Part shown: piece by piece, positions 1 through 7,573 of the stretch | Layout: every line of letters begins with the position of its first letter | Position numbering within the stretch: position 1 is the first letter of the stretch | NCBI GenBank assembly: GCA_035623275.1 | Contig: DASPTT010000127.1 | Coordinates: 21,586 to 85,585 of the forward strand | Reading direction: 5' to 3' | Length of the DNA stretch: 64,000 nt | Source: DASPTT01 sp035623275 | GTDB lineage: Bacteria > Actinomycetota > Acidimicrobiia > Acidimicrobiales > UBA8190 | Position numbers and translations under genes: made by a program | The notes under the pieces: generated by a model | Seen by the model: the letters and a program-made list of their open reading frames with translations, nothing else | Database searches by the model: none | What the model was told of the DNA's origin: nothing

Positions 1-231
1 GACCTTCTGGTCTACAAGGAGGCCCGCATTATGGGAGCCCTGGGCGTCGACGCACCGTCCTACCGGGATGCGCTCGCCCTCTTGGTCGAAGGGACCTATC
101 CCTTCGAGTCGCTGCCTCGCCGCTGTGTCGGCCTCGATTCGGACGCGGTGGCCGCCCTGCTTCGCACCATGAGCGGTGCCGACGCCGCCGGGGGGGCGAT
201 CCGTCCCGTGCACGCGGTGATCACGCCGTGA
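1..231 (+). CDS. Zinc-type alcohol dehydrogenase (MDR family), 3' end only
   Basis: The reading frame is open from the first base, so the gene begins upstream of the window. The visible tail of about 76 residues has the look of the C-terminus of medium-chain zinc-dependent dehydrogenases: a segment around MGALGVDAPSYRDALALL followed by a final IRPVHAVITP, which resembles the last helix and strand of that fold. The catalytic zinc ligands and the nucleotide-binding motif are outside the window, so substrate and cofactor cannot be judged. The stop TGA overlaps the GTG start of the next gene by 4 bases (GTGA), so the two are probably cotranscribed. The ATG at 31 is internal. Confidence 0.7.
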   Translation, partial: DLLVYKEARIMGALGVDAPSYRDALALLVEGTYPFESLPRRCVGLDSDAVAALLRTMSGADAAGGAIRPVHAVITP

Positions 232-857
232 GCGCGGGTGGACCCGACCAGTCGAGCGGATCGGCCGCGCCTGGTCCGCCGACGACGCCGAGGGTCCCCT
301 TGCTCGACGTCGGCGAGGCCACGGCACGAGCAGAGCAGGCCGGCGTGCCCTCGTACCTGCCGCGGCTGTCGATCTTCCAGGTGCTGCTGCAGCATCCCCG
401 CCTGGCCCGGTCGCTGAGCGACCTGCTCACCACGCTGCTCTTCGAGGGTGCCCTCGACCCTCGCCTGCGGGAGCTCATGATCATGCGGCTGGGCTGGGCG
501 ACGGACTCCGTCTACGAGTGGACCCAGCACTGGCAGATCGCCGTGGCCCTGGGGATCCCTGCCGAGGACCTGGTCGGGGTGCGGCACTGGCGCGACCACC
601 AGCCCTTCGGGCCGTCCGAGCGAGCGGTGCTGCAGGCGGTCGACGACACCGTGGGGACGGGATCGCTGCGAGCCGAGACCTGGGCGGCGCTGGAGGAGCA
701 CGTGAGCACCGATCCGGCCGTCCTGCTGGAGGTGGTGGGCGTGGTCGGGGCGTGGCGAATGGTGTCCGGGCTGCTCCGCAGTCTGGGCGTGCCGCTCGAG
801 CCCGGCGTCGACCCCTGGCCTCCCGACGGCCGGTCCCCGGCGGGCGACGCCCGGTGA
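228..857 (+). CDS. Carboxymuconolactone decarboxylase (AhpD-like) family protein
   Basis: A 209-residue cytoplasmic protein. The central helices around residues 68-105 carry RLRELMIMRLGWATDSVYEW followed by TQH, the typical core of the CMD/AhpD fold. The CxxC pair used by peroxidase-type AhpD is absent, so a redox relay through thiols is unlikely; this places it with the EWxxH branch often found beside dehydrogenases of aromatic or steroid degradation. The GTG start overlaps the stop of the upstream dehydrogenase (GTGA), which suggests one operon and perhaps a shared pathway. The exact reaction is unknown. A hairpin follows the stop. Confidence 0.8.
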   Translation: MSAGGPDQSSGSAAPGPPTTPRVPLLDVGEATARAEQAGVPSYLPRLSIFQVLLQHPRLARSLSDLLTTLLFEGALDPRLRELMIMRLGWATDSVYEWTQHWQIAVALGIPAEDLVGVRHWRDHQPFGPSERAVLQAVDDTVGTGSLRAETWAALEEHVSTDPAVLLEVVGVVGAWRMVSGLLRSLGVPLEPGVDPWPPDGRSPAGDAR

Positions 858-860
858 GCG

Positions 861-881
861 ACGCCGGGTCTTCGCCGGCGT
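861..881. terminator. Hairpin between convergent genes
   Basis: ACGCCGG (861-867) pairs with CCGGCGT (875-881) around a 7-nt loop. It lies in the 25-bp gap between the stops of the CMD-family gene and the DinB gene, so it could end transcription from both sides. There is no U-tract, as is usual in high-GC actinobacteria. Confidence 0.5.
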
Positions 882-882
882 G

Positions 883-1389
883 TCAGCGGCGCCCCAGGAT
901 CCCCCGGACGTAGGCGGCCTGGCCCGCGTGCTGGAGGTTGTCGGCGATGACGCTCACGAGGCGCACGCCCAAGGTGACCGGCGGATCCCAGTGCTCGTCG
1001 ACGATGCGGTCCAGATCCGCGTCGGTGAGGGAGGCGACGAAGCGACGCGTGGCCTCGTGGACGGCGTCGAGGTAGCCGCGCAGGAGATCCGCGCCGGCGA
1101 CCACCAGGGCCACCTGGGCCGAATCGTGGCCGTAGCCGATGTCGTGGTCCTCGAGACGCAGACCGAAGCGCGACGACCAGCCCGCGGCGGTCCACACCTG
1201 CTCCGTGCCGGCCACGCCGGCCACGTGGTCGTCCTGGACCCGCGCCAGGTGCCAGATCAGCCAGGCGATCGAATTGGCGTCGGCGTCGAGGCGCACCGGG
1301 AGTGCGTCGTCCGGGATCCCGTCGAGGACCTCGGCGACCGCCTCGTGGATCCGTCCGAAGGCGTCGGAGAGCAGCTGCGCGCTGGTCAT
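883..1389 (-). CDS. DinB-family / DUF664 protein
   Basis: A 168-residue four-helix-bundle protein of the DinB superfamily, where members are metal-dependent and some use mycothiol or bacillithiol. Visible marks are the N-terminal segment SIAWLIWHLARVQDDH (about residues 39-55), holding two histidines of the usual metal triad, and the C-terminal NLQHAGQAAYVRG (about residues 150-163), which supplies the third. The ATG at 1389 is preceded by a good Shine-Dalgarno (AGGAAGGAG) about 9 bases upstream. A role in thiol transfer or detoxification is an inference from the family; no substrate can be named. Confidence 0.8.
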   Translation of the reverse strand: MTSAQLLSDAFGRIHEAVAEVLDGIPDDALPVRLDADANSIAWLIWHLARVQDDHVAGVAGTEQVWTAAGWSSRFGLRLEDHDIGYGHDSAQVALVVAGADLLRGYLDAVHEATRRFVASLTDADLDRIVDEHWDPPVTLGVRLVSVIADNLQHAGQAAYVRGILGRR

Positions 1390-1491
1390 GGGGATCGCTC
1401 CTTCCTGCCCGCGACGGGGCGCGGCGGCATCGCTCCGCTCATCTTGGCCGACCGCCGTGGAGTCCGCGCGTCGGCGGACGGGGAGCTTCGC

Positions 1492-2664
1492 TCAGGACTG
1501 GATCTGCCAGATGCGCACGAACTGGATCTCGGTCGTGGCCGGCAGCGGCGTCTTCTTCGGGTTGAAGGCATTGGGCCCCATGCCCAAGGCCTGGGTGAGG
1601 TTCACGAAGAAGGGCTGGTCGAAGGGGGACGGATGGTGCTCCGGTCCCTGCGGCACCCAATTGTCGATCAGGCAGGTGGTGCCGTTGTAGGTGATGGTGA
1701 TCGTGGCCGGCGTCCACTCGACGACGTAGTCGTTGAAGGCGTCGGGGTCGATCGCGCAGTTGGGGTTGGTCACGATGTTCGTGTTCGTGGCGGGGTTCAC
1801 GGTCCCGGTCTGGTACATGTAGTGGAGGTGGGGCACCGCGTAGCCGGCGTGGTTGCTGAAGATCTCCGCGATGTCGATCTCCCCTGACGCCGGCCAGTGG
1901 CCGTAGACGGGTGTGACCGGGAAGAGCCAGAACGAGGACTGCAGGCCGGCGACCGTGGCGGCCGGCACCTTGGCCTTGACCTCGAAGCGGCCGTACGCCT
2001 GGGAGAAGTGGTGCAAGGTGGCGACCGTGCCGCTCGTGTACTGGGTCCGGAACCCGCCGCCGTGCTCCTTGCAGGTGAACGGCTTCGCCTCCTTGCGCGC
2101 CGTGAGGCTCAGGTAGCCGTTGCCCACAGAGATGTTGTTCGGGCTGTCGACGAAGCACGCACTGTGCCCCGAGTTGTAGCCCGACGTCGCGGTGAGGACG
2201 GGCGCCCACTTGCTCGTGTCGAGCGTCGTCCCGCTGAACTCGGAGTCGAAGGTGCACGTCCAGGTGATCGAGCCCTCCGACAGCGTGGTGCAGCCCGTGG
2301 AGGGGGCACCGGGCGCCTGGGTCACGGTGCCGGCGTTCGCCGGGGCCACTGCTTGTCCCGGGGGGGCGCTCGACGCGGGCCCCGGTGCCGTCTGCGGGGA
2401 CGGTGCCGCCGGTCCCGTCGACGACGCGGCGCTCCCCCCGCCGGTCCCGCCGGGTGCGTGGTGGTTCTTGGGGTCGAGGGACGCCAGGGTGGGGATGAGC
2501 CCGGCCAGGGACGAGGGCGAGGGGGTGTCGAGACGGCGGACCGCGGCGGCGCCGGGTGTCGCCCCGGCGACGAGCGCGGTGGCGCCGAGGCTCACGAACG
2601 CGGCCGCCGAGACGGCGATCCTGGTCCGAGCACGCCGTGGGCGGGGCCTGGCTCCCTTTTCCAT
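1492..2664 (-). CDS. Secreted glycoside hydrolase, family 16-like
   Basis: The N-terminus has a twin-arginine-rich n-region and a hydrophobic stretch (VSAAAFVSLGATALVAGA) that reads as a signal peptide. A Pro/Ser/Ala/Gly-rich linker of about 100 residues follows. The C-terminal half is a concanavalin-like GH16 domain: the nucleophile/acid-base motif GEIDIAEI fits the family pattern ExDxxE, preceded by the usual YGRFEVKAKVP strand and SSFWLFP. GH16 enzymes cut beta-1,3 or beta-1,4 glucans and galactans; the substrate cannot be read here. I chose the ATG at 2664 because the signal peptide follows it directly. A GTG at 2721 in frame would add 19 residues and overlap the start region of the divergent gene. 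Confidence 0.82.
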   Translation of the reverse strand: MEKGARPRPRRARTRIAVSAAAFVSLGATALVAGATPGAAAVRRLDTPSPSSLAGLIPTLASLDPKNHHAPGGTGGGSAASSTGPAAPSPQTAPGPASSAPPGQAVAPANAGTVTQAPGAPSTGCTTLSEGSITWTCTFDSEFSGTTLDTSKWAPVLTATSGYNSGHSACFVDSPNNISVGNGYLSLTARKEAKPFTCKEHGGGFRTQYTSGTVATLHHFSQAYGRFEVKAKVPAATVAGLQSSFWLFPVTPVYGHWPASGEIDIAEIFSNHAGYAVPHLHYMYQTGTVNPATNTNIVTNPNCAIDPDAFNDYVVEWTPATITITYNGTTCLIDNWVPQGPEHHPSPFDQPFFVNLTQALGMGPNAFNPKKTPLPATTEIQFVRIWQIQS

Positions 2665-2756
2665 GCCGTGGACAACGATCCGCGCCCCCGACCATGGCGG
2701 TCGTTCTTGGTCTTTGGCCACTTGTCGGGGGCGCCGGCCGGCGGGACGGTACGAGG

Positions 2757-3497
2757 GTGGAGAGCGTCACGACCCGCAACGGGACCGGGGTCGGCACCGC
2801 CGCCGGCGGCCGGAGCGGGAAGAGGGTGGCGATCGTCCGCCGGCTCCTTCAGCTCGGGGGTCGCTTCTCGGTCGAGCTGGGGATCGACGTGGACGGCGGG
2901 GAAGCCGAGGTCGAGCGCTGGTTCCTCGCCGCCACCCTGTTCGGGACCCGCATCCCCGTCACCCTGGCCGAGCGGGCCTTCCGCGTCCTGGACGAGGCGG
3001 GCGTGACCGTCCGCAGGGCGCGGTCGTTCTCGTGGGACGATCTCGTGGCCCTGCTCGACGAGGGGGGCTACGCCCGCTACGACTTCAAGACGGCGACCCG
3101 CCTGCACGCCCTGTGCGACGTGCTCGGCGAGCGCTTCGGCGGCCGCGTCGCGGCCGTCGCCGAGGTGGCCCGGACCAGCGCCGAGCTCGAGTCCGCGCTC
3201 GACGAGCTGCCCGGCTGGGGCCCGGTGACCGTCGACGTCTTCCTCCGCGAGCTGCGGGGGGTCTGGTCCGCGGCCGATCCCGCCCTCGACGAGCGGGCCC
3301 GGGCCATGGCGAGCCACCTCGGGCTCATGGGCGAGCGGGCCCGGGGCCCCCTGGAGCGGATCCGGTCGCTCGCCGCCGAGTGCGGTGCCGATCCGCGCGA
3401 TCTCGAAGCGGCCTTGGTGCGCGGCGCACTGGCCCATCGGCGTGGGCTCGACGCCTGCCCCGGGGGCGCGCGGTGCCAGGTCCTGCCGGCGCGCTGA
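2757..3497 (+). CDS. Helix-hairpin-helix (HhH) DNA-binding/glycosylase-like protein
   Basis: About 246 residues. The clear feature is LPGWGPVTVDVFLREL near residue 155, the HhH turn plus following helix of the HhH-GPD superfamily, after helices that include LGERFGGRVAAVAEVA. The catalytic lysine or aspartate of a classical base-excision glycosylase, and a terminal 4Fe-4S cluster, are not evident, so enzymatic activity is uncertain. The start is ambiguous. The GTG at 2757 has GACGGT exactly 6 bases upstream, a weak match to the leaderless -10 arrangement seen elsewhere in the window. The GTG at 2826 is an alternative. In-frame codons further upstream run antisense through the glycosidase gene. 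Confidence 0.65.
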   Translation: MESVTTRNGTGVGTAAGGRSGKRVAIVRRLLQLGGRFSVELGIDVDGGEAEVERWFLAATLFGTRIPVTLAERAFRVLDEAGVTVRRARSFSWDDLVALLDEGGYARYDFKTATRLHALCDVLGERFGGRVAAVAEVARTSAELESALDELPGWGPVTVDVFLRELRGVWSAADPALDERARAMASHLGLMGERARGPLERIRSLAAECGADPRDLEAALVRGALAHRRGLDACPGGARCQVLPAR

Positions 3498-3546
3498 GCC
3501 AGGCGTCGGTGGTGCGGGCTGGAGGCGCCGCGCCGGCGACGCGTCG

Positions 3547-4089
3547 TCAGGGGTAGACCAGCTCCAGGAGCCGATCGGTCAGCGCCCTGATCTCCTTGGC
3601 CGCGGCCCGGACGCGGCGCCGTCCCTCGCCTGCGGGGTCGGCGATGTCGTCCTCGGGATCGTCGGCGAGCAGGGTCTGGCGCGGCCGGCCGCTGTGGATC
3701 AGCGCCAGCCACGACGCCAGCGGCTGGCCTGCGGGCCGGGGACCGGCCAGGGTCCCCCGCCGCACGATCTCGCGCAGGGTGAAGGCCTTCGGCCAGCAGG
3801 CCTCGTCCAGGAACACCGCCTCCCGCACGTGCTCCCGGGCCATGCCGATCACCATGTCGGCCCCTCCGAGCAGATCGGCGCTGAGGGGCCGGCTGACGTG
3901 GCCCCGCATGTCCAGGCCGCCGCCGCCGATGGCGGCCAGCGTCTCCTTCGGGATCGGCCGCGCACCGGGGAGGATCCCCGCCGAACCCACCTCCACGTCC
4001 AGCCCCCGCCGCCGGGCTGCCGCCCCGGTGAACGCCTCGGCCATGGGTGAGCGGATGATGTTGCCGGAACAGACGAAGAGGACCTGGAT
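3547..4089 (-). CDS. Low-molecular-weight protein tyrosine phosphatase family, apparent ATC start
   Basis: The P-loop CSGNIIRS (CX5R followed by S) stands at the N-terminus after VLFV, as in LMW-PTPs and arsenate-reductase relatives. The general acid region near the C-terminus is less clear: ADDPEDDIADPAGEG holds the DP pair. Length is about 180 residues. No ATG, GTG or TTG lies in frame close upstream of the P-loop, and the first internal ATG (4044) comes after the catalytic Cys/Arg and cannot be right. The nearest near-cognate codon is ATC at 4089, with TACACT exactly 6 bases before it, matching the leaderless promoter pattern of other genes here. A sequencing error is the other explanation. 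The next gene is divergent. Confidence 0.75.
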   Translation of the reverse strand: MQVLFVCSGNIIRSPMAEAFTGAAARRRGLDVEVGSAGILPGARPIPKETLAAIGGGGLDMRGHVSRPLSADLLGGADMVIGMAREHVREAVFLDEACWPKAFTLREIVRRGTLAGPRPAGQPLASWLALIHSGRPRQTLLADDPEDDIADPAGEGRRRVRAAAKEIRALTDRLLELVYP

Positions 4090-4095
4090 CGGGCG

Positions 4096-4101
4096 AGTGT
4101 A
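4096..4101 (-). promoter_or_regulatory. Putative -10 (TACACT) for leaderless phosphatase gene
   Basis: TACACT on the minus strand, followed by 6 bases and then ATC (4089). This is the same TAnnnT-N6-start arrangement as at six other genes in the window. No convincing -35 is visible. Confidence 0.45.
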
Positions 4102-4157
4102 GTGAGGGCGTCGACCGCAAGATTCCGGTGGCCGGGCGATTCCCGGGGAATGGCGGT

Positions 4158-6593
4158 ATGCAGGACCGGCGGGCCCGGCTGCCGGCCCCTGGACCGGCCC
4201 GTGGACCGGCCCCTGGACCGGTCCCCGAAGCCCCGGGCGACGAGGCGGGGCGGCGTGTGACGACCCTCGCCGCGCCCTCCGTGCGCCCGTCGAGCGGGGC
4301 CCGCTCCTCGAGCAGTTCGCGCTCGTGGTCCGGGCTGGTCGTCGGCGTCCTCGTCGCCCTCTCCGCGGTCGCCGGGGCGGCGGCCGGTGCCCACCCCACC
4401 GGCACGTGGGCCGTCGACCCCCTCTACGGTGCCGCCTTCGCCGGCCTGACGACGTGGGCGGCCAGCCGGGCGGGCCGCGAATCATGGCTGGCCGTGGCGG
4501 CCGTCGGTGTGGTCATGAGCCGGGGATGGCTCCTGCTGCCCGCAGCCGTCGCCTTGGCGGTCGCCTTTGCCTCGGTGTTCGACCGCCGGTCGCGCCGCCG
4601 CACCGGGGCCGTGGTGGGCGCCCTCGCCGGGCAGGTGGTCCTGCGCTGGCCCCCGATCGGCTTCCACGGCGCCACGGCGCTGGTGGCCGGGCTGGCCGTC
4701 GTGCCCGTGGTCGTCTCCGCCTATCGCCGCGCCCCGCGCCCCGGGCGCCGGACCGTCCGTCGCGTGGCCGCGGCGGTCGGGGGTGTCGCGCTGCTCCTCT
4801 GCCTGCCGTTCCTCGTCGCGGGGCTGCTCGTCGAGCCCCGCATCGCCCAGGGCACCCACGAGGCGCAGCGGGCACTCGACGCCGTGAGCGCCGGCGAGGC
4901 CACGACGGCGACCGCCGACCTGGGGGCCGCGCGTCGCGACTTCGCCGGGGCGGACGGCGCCGTCAACGGGTGGTGGAACGCCGGCGCTGCCCTGGTGCCC
5001 GTCGTGGCCCAGCAGCGCCGGGCCGTCGCCGCCGCCACCGACGCGGCCGCCACCCTCACCGCGGTGGGCGCCCGCACCGCCGGACGGCTGGACTACCACC
5101 AGCTCGGTTACCACGACGGCCGCATCGACCTGAGCATGCTGCCCCCGATGGCCGCACCCGCGGCGACCCTCGACCGGGCCATCGCCGCGGCCCAGGCCCG
5201 GATCGGCGCCACCGGTTCGCCGTGGCTGCTCCCTCCCGTCGGGAACCGCCGGGCCCAGCTCGTCGCGCAGCTGGGGCGGGCCCGGACGACCACCGACATC
5301 GCCGTCCAGGCCATCGGGGTCCTGCCCGCCATGCTCGGCGCAGCGGGGGAGCGCCACTATCTCGTGGTCTTCACCACACCGTCGGAGGCCAGGGGGTTGG
5401 GCGGGTTCATCGGCGCCTACGGCGAGCTCACGGCCGACGACGGACGGCTCAGCCTGCGCACCTCCGGCTCGATCCAGAGCCTCAGGACGGCGGGCATCCC
5501 GCCCACCGAGCGCACGCTCACCGGCCCGCCCGACTTCCTGGCCCAGTACGGGACCTTCCACCCCGAGCAGTTCTTCGAGGACTCGACCTTCTCACCGGAC
5601 TTCCCGACCGACGCCGACGTCGTCTCCCAGCTGTACCCGCAGGCGGGCGGCACCCCGCTCGACGGGGTGATGGCCATCGATCCCTACGGCCTGGCCGCCC
5701 TGCTGCGGATCACGGGGCCCGTCAGCGTGCCCGGCCTCCCCGTGCCCCTGACGTCGGCCAACGCCGCGCAGGTGCTCCTGCGGGACCAGTACACCCTCTA
5801 CGACAGCGGCCAGGCACCCGACAACCAGGCTCGCCACGACCTGCTCCAGGACGCCCTGCACGTCGCCTTCGACCGCATCGTGCAGGGGTCGCTGCCCGCC
5901 CCGCGGACCCTGGCCCAGGACCTGGTGTCGCCGGTGCGCGACGGTCGCCTCTACTTCTGGTCCGCCCACCCCGACGAGGAGCCGCTGTTCGAGCGCCTCG
6001 GCGCCGACGGCACCTTCCCGCGGCCCGGGGACGGCGACCTGCTGGCCGTCACCGTCCAGGACGCGGAGGCCAACAAGATCGACGCGTTCCTCCATCAGCG
6101 CATCAGCGACCAGGTCGCCTACGACCCGGCGACCGGCTCCGCCCACGAGGTCGTCACCGTCGCGCTCCGCAACGACGCGCCGGCGTCGGGCCTCCCCGCC
6201 TACGTGATCGCGCCGGCCGACGCGCCCCCCGGCACGCCCGAGGGGGCCAACTACGCGATGGTGACCCTCTACTCCCCACTGGCCTTCGACCAGGTGTCGG
6301 TCGACGGGGTCCCGAGCACCCTGGCCGCAGGGGTGGAGCTGGGGAGCTTCGCCTATCGCACCTGGGTCACCATCCCGCCCGGGACGACCCTGACGATGCA
6401 GGTGACGCTGACGGGGACGCTGCCCGCCGGGACCACGCTGCCCTTCCACGTCCGGGTCCAGCCCTCCGCCAATCCGGTGTCCCTGACCCTGACCATGGCA
6501 CCGGGCGCGGGGTGGCAGGTCGTCGGCTCGCCCACCTGGACGGCCGGGTCGGCCGCGGTGGAGCTCCACCGGTTCCGGTTCTCCCCCTCCTGA
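4158..6593 (+). CDS. DUF4012-domain membrane protein
   Basis: About 811 residues. A Pro/Arg/Ser-rich N-terminus is followed by several hydrophobic segments (residues about 55-230, e.g. GLVVGVLVALSAVAGAAAG and GVALLLCLPFLVAGLLVE), then a large extracytoplasmic region. That region contains RHYLVVFTTPSEARGLGGFIGAYGEL, characteristic of DUF4012 proteins, which occur near exopolysaccharide and cell-surface genes in actinobacteria. The function is unknown. Start choice is uncertain: the ATG at 4158 has GGGAAT 6 bases upstream, while a GTG at 4128 would add 10 residues. The N-terminal PGPARGPAPGPVPE comes from an imperfect 12-bp tandem repeat near 4190-4227. Confidence 0.75.
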   Translation: MQDRRARLPAPGPARGPAPGPVPEAPGDEAGRRVTTLAAPSVRPSSGARSSSSSRSWSGLVVGVLVALSAVAGAAAGAHPTGTWAVDPLYGAAFAGLTTWAASRAGRESWLAVAAVGVVMSRGWLLLPAAVALAVAFASVFDRRSRRRTGAVVGALAGQVVLRWPPIGFHGATALVAGLAVVPVVVSAYRRAPRPGRRTVRRVAAAVGGVALLLCLPFLVAGLLVEPRIAQGTHEAQRALDAVSAGEATTATADLGAARRDFAGADGAVNGWWNAGAALVPVVAQQRRAVAAATDAAATLTAVGARTAGRLDYHQLGYHDGRIDLSMLPPMAAPAATLDRAIAAAQARIGATGSPWLLPPVGNRRAQLVAQLGRARTTTDIAVQAIGVLPAMLGAAGERHYLVVFTTPSEARGLGGFIGAYGELTADDGRLSLRTSGSIQSLRTAGIPPTERTLTGPPDFLAQYGTFHPEQFFEDSTFSPDFPTDADVVSQLYPQAGGTPLDGVMAIDPYGLAALLRITGPVSVPGLPVPLTSANAAQVLLRDQYTLYDSGQAPDNQARHDLLQDALHVAFDRIVQGSLPAPRTLAQDLVSPVRDGRLYFWSAHPDEEPLFERLGADGTFPRPGDGDLLAVTVQDAEANKIDAFLHQRISDQVAYDPATGSAHEVVTVALRNDAPASGLPAYVIAPADAPPGTPEGANYAMVTLYSPLAFDQVSVDGVPSTLAAGVELGSFAYRTWVTIPPGTTLTMQVTLTGTLPAGTTLPFHVRVQPSANPVSLTLTMAPGAGWQVVGSPTWTAGSAAVELHRFRFSPS

Positions 6594-6808
6594 GGTGCGT
6601 ATTCGCGCGAATAGTGGGTCCGGCGCCACGTGCCAGCCGGAGTCGTGTTACGGCAATGTTGAAAATCGCGCAGGCGAGTGGACTCGGAAGCCGCAGATGG
6701 TGAAGGATTCTCGTTGTCGGGGGCAAGGAACCGAGAAGAGACAGGTAGGCGGGAAGGTTCACACCCCCCTCGGGGGCCCGGACTCCCTGCTAGGCGGAGG
6801 CTGAGGAC

Positions 6809-7495
6809 ATGGTCCGAAAGATTTGGCAGACGGCGGTCGCCTCTCTGGCGCTGGGCACGGCGGTGGCCGTGGCTGCACCGGGAGTGGCCGGAGCAACGAG
6901 CTACCCGCCGGGGCCCCCGTCGGTCCAGCTGAAGGTCTCGGACCTGGGTCAGGTCACCGCGGACGTGAAGAAGCCCCAGAGCGTGACCGTCGAGCTCTAC
7001 GGCGCCGGGCAGGGCCACCACACGGTCATCAGCCTGGTCGGGCCCGTCCTCACCCTCACCGGAGGGAGCCACACGACGCCGGTCACCCTGACCGACCCCT
7101 TCGGTGCGACGTCGAAGCTCGGGTCCGCGAAGGCCAAGGCCGAGGGCGCCCACTCGACCACCATCGGCACCGCCACGGCGGACTCGAACGGGAACGCGGT
7201 GACCACCGCCACCATCCCGTCCGGCACCGCCCCCGGCGTGTACGAGCTGGTGGCCACCGACCCCGTCACCGGTGCCACCGAGGCCACGCTCCTCACCGTG
7301 CCGGCGGCCGCCGGCGCCGCCGCGGGGGCGGCGTCGGGTGGCTCGCTGACCGGGGCACTGTCCTCGGCGGTCAGCTCCGTCTCCGGCCACCACGCGGCGC
7401 AGACGACACTGCTCGTCGGGGCAGGGGCCCTGGCCGCGGCGGCGAGCGGCCTGCTGTTCCTCTCGGGCCGCCGGCGCCAGCGTCGGGCCTTCTAG
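6809..7495 (+). CDS. Exported, C-terminally membrane-anchored protein of unknown function
   Basis: 228 residues. The signal peptide (VRKIWQTAVASLALGTAVAVA, cleavage probably after AGA) is followed by a Gly/Thr/Val-rich region of beta-strand character that could be an Ig-like fold. An Ala/Gly linker leads to a C-terminal transmembrane helix (LLVGAGALAAAASGLLFL) and a positive tail SGRRRQRRAF, the layout of a surface protein. No LPxTG motif is present. The ATG is supported by GGAGG 8 bases upstream. The 215 bases before it (6594-6808) hold no recognisable gene; they contain a short CCCCC/GGGGG hairpin near 6764-6778. I do not recognise the family. Confidence 0.7.
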   Translation: MVRKIWQTAVASLALGTAVAVAAPGVAGATSYPPGPPSVQLKVSDLGQVTADVKKPQSVTVELYGAGQGHHTVISLVGPVLTLTGGSHTTPVTLTDPFGATSKLGSAKAKAEGAHSTTIGTATADSNGNAVTTATIPSGTAPGVYELVATDPVTGATEATLLTVPAAAGAAAGAASGGSLTGALSSAVSSVSGHHAAQTTLLVGAGALAAAASGLLFLSGRRRQRRAF

Positions 7496-7515
7496 CCCCT
7501 CGAAGCTCGGATCGG

Positions 7516-7549
7516 GCAGCCGCCGGCACCTACGGGCGCCGGCGGCTGC
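7516..7549. terminator. Strong bidirectional terminator hairpin
   Basis: A perfect 12-bp inverted repeat (GCAGCCGCCGGC at 7516-7527, GCCGGCGGCTGC at 7538-7549) with a 10-nt loop. It sits between the convergent exported-protein gene and the lpdA gene. It is the best terminator candidate in the window. Confidence 0.8.
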
Positions 7550-7573
7550 GTCGCGTCCGGCCCCCGGCTCCGG

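Noticed and set aside
6594..6808. Riboswitch or small RNA in the 215-bp gap before the exported protein
   Set aside because: There is a short CCCCC/GGGGG hairpin, but I could not match any known riboswitch core such as the c-di-AMP or cobalamin type.
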